A stretch of 8,426 nucleotides of DNA from Candidatus Rokuibacteriota bacterium. Lineage in GTDB: Bacteria > Methylomirabilota > Methylomirabilia > Rokubacteriales > CSP1-6. This document shows positions 5,670-8,426 of the stretch, piece by piece. How positions within the stretch are numbered: the stretch's first letter is position 1; the number at the start of each line of letters is the position of its first letter. The stretch spans positions 1-8,426 of the forward strand of contig JACQCL010000156.1 in assembly GCA_016201645.1 (NCBI GenBank). The letters run 5' to 3'. Both the position numbers and the translations under genes were made by a program. Below the pieces are notes generated by a model. That model saw nothing but the letters and a program-made list of their open reading frames with translations, ran no database searches and was not told the DNA's origin.

Positions 5670-6070
5670 ACTACAGCCAGAGGCTCATCGACCACTTTCG
5701 GAACCCGCGAAACGCCGGGATGATGCGGGACCCGGACGGGGTCGGCGAGGGCAATTTTGACGGCTGCGGCGACCTCGCCCGGTTTAGTCTCAAAGTGGTT
5801 GACGGCAGAGTGTCCGACGTGAGATTTCAGACGTACGGCTGCGGGCCCACGATCGCGGCTTCGAGTGCCGGCAGCGAGCTGGCAATCGGCCGGCCCGTCT
5901 CGGAGTTGTTGGCGCTGAGCGAGCAGCAGGTCACGGCGGCCGTGGACGGGCTTCCGGACGAACGCCTCCACGCTGCTCAGGTCGTGGCGGGGGCGATCCG
6001 CGCGGCGGCGCGGGATTACCTCGCGCGCCGGAATACTCAGAACCGAAGTGAGGTGAGGCCACATGTTTGA
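5666..6070 (+). CDS. IscU/NifU-N-like scaffold protein lacking the third ligand cysteine
   Basis: A 134-residue IscU-family protein. The N terminus NYSQRLIDHFRNPRNAG and the core FQTYGCGPTIAASS are diagnostic. Two of three ligand cysteines are present: C34 in GCGD, with the accompanying Asp36, and C59 in YGCG. The third motif, normally HCS or HCA after LPPVK, reads GLPDERLHAAQ, so the histidine (H102) is kept but the cysteine is alanine (A103). The LPPVK chaperone-recognition motif is also missing. In known IscU the third cysteine is a main persulfide acceptor and cluster ligand, so standard assembly would be impaired. It may be a paralogue with altered chemistry, a sulfur or iron carrier, or a decaying copy. 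The start overlaps the desulfurase stop by 4 bases and the end overlaps cysE by 8, with no strong ribosome site of its own. Confidence 0.9.
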   Translation: MNYSQRLIDHFRNPRNAGMMRDPDGVGEGNFDGCGDLARFSLKVVDGRVSDVRFQTYGCGPTIAASSAGSELAIGRPVSELLALSEQQVTAAVDGLPDERLHAAQVVAGAIRAAARDYLARRNTQNRSEVRPHV

Positions 6071-6734
6071 CCAGATGCGGCGGGACATTCGGGCGGCCCT
6101 GGAGCGTGATCCAGCGGCGCGTTCGGCGCTCGAGGTTGTGTTCTGTTACCCGGGCGTCCACGCCATCTGGATTCACCGGGTCGCGCACCGGCTGTGGGGA
6201 TGGGGCTGGCCGACCCTGGGCCGCTTCGTCTCCCACGTGGCCCGGTTCCTGACGGGGATCGAGATCCATCCGGCGGCCAAGCTGGGGCCGGGGTTGTTCA
6301 TCGATCACGGCATGGGCGTGGTCATCGGGGAGACCACTGAGATCGCGGAGAACGTGACCCTTCTGCACGGAGTGACGCTCGGCGGGACGAGCCTCAAGCG
6401 CGAGAAGCGCCATCCGACCCTCGGGAACAACGTGGTGGTAGGAGCCGGGGCAACAATCCTCGGCGCGTTCAAGATCGGGGACGGCAGCCGGATCGGGGCG
6501 GGATCGGTCGTGGTCCGGGAGGTTCCGCCCAACTCGGTTGTGGTCGGAGTGCCCGGACGAGTCACCCATAGGGACGGGCAACGAGTATCGGGGCATATCG
6601 ACCTGAACCAGATCGACCTCCCCGATCCTCTCGCCAGGACCTTGGAGCAATTGTTGGAGCGAATTCATCACCTCGAATCGGAGATCCAGACGCTGCGCAA
6701 GGTTGTGGAGGGAAAAGAAGTCGGGCGCTCCTGA
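6063..6734 (+). CDS. cysE: Serine O-acetyltransferase
   Basis: Transfers acetyl from acetyl-CoA to serine, giving O-acetylserine, the first step of cysteine synthesis. The 223-residue protein is of the short CysE (EpsC-like) type. A helical N-terminal part ends near residue 64, followed by a left-handed beta helix of hexapeptide repeats with GIEIHPAAKLG, FIDHGMGVVIGET (D81, H82), LLHGVTLGGT (H102) and GNNVVVGAGATILG. VPPNSVVVGVPGRV closes the repeat domain. The last 35 or so residues form a probable coiled coil (LARTLEQLLERIHHLESEI) ending in EVGRS rather than the C-terminal isoleucine that docks into O-acetylserine sulfhydrylase. A ribosome site GAGGTGAGG (6050-6058) lies inside the end of the upstream gene, which it overlaps by 8 bases. 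Co-expression would supply cysteine to the desulfurase. Confidence 0.95.
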   Translation: MFDQMRRDIRAALERDPAARSALEVVFCYPGVHAIWIHRVAHRLWGWGWPTLGRFVSHVARFLTGIEIHPAAKLGPGLFIDHGMGVVIGETTEIAENVTLLHGVTLGGTSLKREKRHPTLGNNVVVGAGATILGAFKIGDGSRIGAGSVVVREVPPNSVVVGVPGRVTHRDGQRVSGHIDLNQIDLPDPLARTLEQLLERIHHLESEIQTLRKVVEGKEVGRS

Positions 6735-6769
6735 CTCTGGCCTGAGGGAGACGGAGGAGGAACGGAGAC

Positions 6770-6952
6770 GTGGTGCCCAAAGATAGGATGACGATGTCGG
6801 AGGCGTCCGCCTACCTTGCGGTGGACGCGGAAACGCTCAACCGCCTGGCGTTGGAGCGGAGCATTCCGTGCCTGGAGGTCGAGGGGGAGTGGGTCTTCTC
6901 CAAGAAGTCGATCGACAAGTGGAGGCGCCAGCGGGAGATGAAGCGGTCATAG
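6770..6952 (+). CDS. Small helix-turn-helix (excisionase/MerR-like) DNA-binding protein
   Basis: A 60-residue protein made up almost entirely of one winged helix-turn-helix of the excisionase family (HTH_17 type). MTMSEASAYLAVDAETLNRLA is the helix-turn-helix, SIPCLEVEGEWVFSKKSIDKW is the wing and following helix, and the end is basic (RRQREMKRS). It starts at GTG 6770 with GGAGGAGG at 6753-6760; a second GTG at 6773 and ATGs at 6788 and 6794 are alternatives. No integrase, recombinase or other phage gene is nearby, so a chromosomal regulator is more likely than a true excisionase. It lies 35 bases after cysE and 50 bases before dinB, so it could belong to either transcription unit. Its target is unknown. 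Confidence 0.82.
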   Translation: MVPKDRMTMSEASAYLAVDAETLNRLALERSIPCLEVEGEWVFSKKSIDKWRRQREMKRS

Positions 6953-7002
6953 CGGCTCCCGCCCGCATCCGGCTCGCCGCCCTTGCCTCGTAGCGCCACC
7001 CC

Positions 7003-8184
7003 GTGAGGACCGCAGGTCTCGTCCGCTCCATCATCCACGTGGACATGGACGCATTCTACGCGTCCGTGGAGCAGCGCGATCATCCCGAACTCGGGGGGCG
7101 ACCGGTGATAGTCGGAGCCGATCCCAAGGGCCGGGGCGTCGTCGCCGCCGCTTCCTACGAGGCTCGGCGGTTCGGCGTTCAGTCGGCGATGCCGATCGGC
7201 AAGGCGGCGCGCCTCTGCCCCCGGGCCACCTTCCTTCCCGTGGACATGGACAACTACGCCCGCGTGTCAGGGCAGATCATGTCCATTCTGTCGGAGTACT
7301 CGCCTCTTCTGGAGCCGGTTTCTGTTGATGAGGCGTTCCTCGACGTCACGGGGGCCGATCGCTTGCTGGGACCACCGCTGGAAGTCGCCAAGGCGATCAA
7401 GGCGCGGCTCCGCCGGGAGGTGGAACTCACAGCCTCGGCGGGCGTCGCGCCCAATAAGTTTCTTGCCAAGCTGGCCTCGGATCTTGAAAAGCCCGACGGC
7501 CTCGTGGAGGTGAGGCCGGGGGGAGAAGCGGCGTTCCTTCGGGATCTCCCGATAGAACGGCTCTGGGGGGTTGGCCGCGTCACGGCGGCGGCCATCAGGA
7601 GCATGGGGATCGAGACGATCGGGCAACTGGCCCGGGTCCCCGCCACTGTCCTTGAGCGGCGCTTTGGGAAGATCGGCGCGCACCTGCATGAGCTCGCTCG
7701 AGGGAGAGATGAGCGGCCCGTGGAGCCCTTCGCCCCGCCCCGATCCGTGGGGGCCGAAGAAACGTTCTCGTCGGATCACCGTGACCTCGAGCGCCTGGCG
7801 TTGACGCTTCGCGCTCAGGCCGAGCGGGTCGCCGGGGAGCTCAGGGCTCTGGGATACCTCGGGAAGACCGTCGCGCTGAAGCTCCGCTTCAGCGATTTCC
7901 GCACGGTGACGCGCCGTCTCACGGGCGAACCCACGCAGGAAGGCCTCGAAATCTACCGTCGCGCCCGGCGCGTCCTCGAACAGACGCCCCTCGCCGATCC
8001 AGTCCGGCTCATCGGGCTTTCAGTTTCCAGCCTCTCGTCAGGCGGTTCCGCCCAGCTTCCGCTCTTCCCGGACCCCGCGGTCCGGCGCGCGAGACTGGCC
8101 CAGGCAGTCGATGCGCTCGGCCGGCGATTTGGAGACCGCACCGTGATTGCCGCCAGCCTCCTCATGCGCCCCCCCCCAAAATGA
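7003..8184 (+). CDS. dinB: DNA polymerase IV (Y-family translesion polymerase)
   Basis: Error-prone Y-family polymerase for lesion bypass. The 393-residue length is somewhat longer than the 351 of E. coli. Palm motifs are IIHVDMDAFYASVE (metal ligand D14) and VSVDEAFLDV (D109, E110). Y19 is at the steric-gate position, where E. coli has Phe. SAGVAPNKFLAKLASDLEKP and LWGVGRVTAAAIRSMGI (thumb helix-hairpin-helix) follow, then SVGAEETFSSD opening the little-finger domain. A sliding-clamp motif QLPLF lies at 351-355, followed by about 38 residues seen in the longer DinB branch. It starts with GTG 7003; there is an in-frame stop at 6991-6993 and no clear Shine-Dalgarno sequence, so no earlier start is possible. 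No LexA-like operator was recognised in the 50 bases upstream. The 3' end contains a run of nine C. Confidence 0.96.
   Translation: MRTAGLVRSIIHVDMDAFYASVEQRDHPELGGRPVIVGADPKGRGVVAAASYEARRFGVQSAMPIGKAARLCPRATFLPVDMDNYARVSGQIMSILSEYSPLLEPVSVDEAFLDVTGADRLLGPPLEVAKAIKARLRREVELTASAGVAPNKFLAKLASDLEKPDGLVEVRPGGEAAFLRDLPIERLWGVGRVTAAAIRSMGIETIGQLARVPATVLERRFGKIGAHLHELARGRDERPVEPFAPPRSVGAEETFSSDHRDLERLALTLRAQAERVAGELRALGYLGKTVALKLRFSDFRTVTRRLTGEPTQEGLEIYRRARRVLEQTPLADPVRLIGLSVSSLSSGGSAQLPLFPDPAVRRARLAQAVDALGRRFGDRTVIAASLLMRPPPK
8169..8177 (+). repeat. Run of nine C at the 3' end of dinB
   Basis: An uninterrupted C9 tract encodes the last prolines of DinB, directly before AAAATGA. Length changes by slippage or sequencing error would alter only the last few residues or the stop position. 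Confidence 0.95.
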
Positions 8185-8205
8185 CACTGGGAGAGGGAGC
8201 CGTCG

Positions 8206-8421
8206 ATGCGTGAGGAGGTCAAGGCGCAGATTACCGGTGTTGTGTTCCAGGTGGTGGCCAAACCGGGCGACAGGGTTGGGGCCGGCGATCTGATCATCGT
8301 GCTCGAGTCTATGAAGATGGAGATTCCCGTCGAGGCGCCGCGCGCGGGAACCGTGACCGAGGTGAGGGCCAAGGAGGGCGACACGGTCCAGGAAGGGGAA
8401 ACTGTGGCGCTGCTGGAGTGA
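8206..8421 (+). CDS. Single-domain biotin carboxyl carrier (biotinyl-lipoyl attachment) protein
   Basis: A 71-residue protein consisting only of the biotinyl domain. The biotin-accepting lysine is K37 in ESMKMEIPV, the standard biotinylation site rather than a lipoylation one. The two-fold hammerhead layout is visible, with GDRVGAGDLIIVLE before the turn and GDTVQEGETVALLE after it. It carries CO2 on biotin for acyl-CoA or related carboxylases. It has no N-terminal region as in AccB (about 150 residues) and so resembles the separate BCCP subunits of biotin-dependent carboxylases or the small B. subtilis biotin/lipoyl attachment protein. The ribosome site GAGGGAG (8193-8199) is 6 bases before the ATG. 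It starts 21 bases after dinB and ends 5 bases before the window edge, so a carboxylase partner may follow outside. Confidence 0.93.
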   Translation: MREEVKAQITGVVFQVVAKPGDRVGAGDLIIVLESMKMEIPVEAPRAGTVTEVRAKEGDTVQEGETVALLE

Positions 8422-8426
8422 GGGGG

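Noticed and set aside
6953..7002. Possible promoter or LexA box before dinB
   Set aside because: No CTGT-N8-ACAG-like or other SOS box and no convincing -35/-10 pair was seen in these 50 bases; only a weak 5-bp GC stem.

Overview
This GC-rich window (by eye well above 60% G+C) carries bacterial iron-sulfur and sulfur metabolism genes, followed by a short unrelated tail. A full hscB-hscA-fdx-iscX block, GTG starts and tight gene overlaps suggest a free-living bacterium with a proteobacterial-type ISC system. A high-GC lineage such as Methylomirabilota/Rokubacteria or a proteobacterium would fit, but the taxon is a guess. There is no phage, transposon, CRISPR or RNA gene signature, and no gene-free stretch over 300 bases.

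Layout. (1) Bases 1-3411, plus strand: the 3' part of an isc operon in the canonical order (iscA, cut by the window edge)-hscB-hscA-fdx-iscX. A terminator-like hairpin lies between iscA and hscB. (2) Bases 3468-4406, minus strand: three tightly packed small genes whose order and motifs resemble tusD-tusC-tusB (dsrE-dsrF-dsrH), a sulfur-relay complex. They converge on iscX across a perfect 10-bp GC hairpin. (3) Bases 4407-4511: a divergent promoter region with two TTGACA -35 boxes facing outward. (4) Bases 4512-6734, plus strand: a translationally coupled operon of a cysteine desulfurase (NifS/IscS-like), an IscU-like scaffold lacking one of the three ligand cysteines, and a serine O-acetyltransferase (CysE). 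(5) Bases 6770-8421, plus strand: a small helix-turn-helix protein, DNA polymerase IV (dinB) and a single-domain biotin carrier protein.

How it fits together. CysE makes O-acetylserine for cysteine synthesis. The desulfurase takes sulfur from cysteine. The IscU-like protein and/or the TusBCD-like proteins are plausible acceptors. HscB/HscA, ferredoxin, IscA and IscX are the standard ISC chaperone, electron-transfer, carrier and regulator parts. The most interesting point is the second desulfurase/scaffold pair: the scaffold has lost both the third cysteine and the LPPVK motif that HscA recognises. It is paired with cysE and divergently arranged with a sulfur-relay operon, which suggests a sulfur-trafficking module separate from standard cluster assembly.
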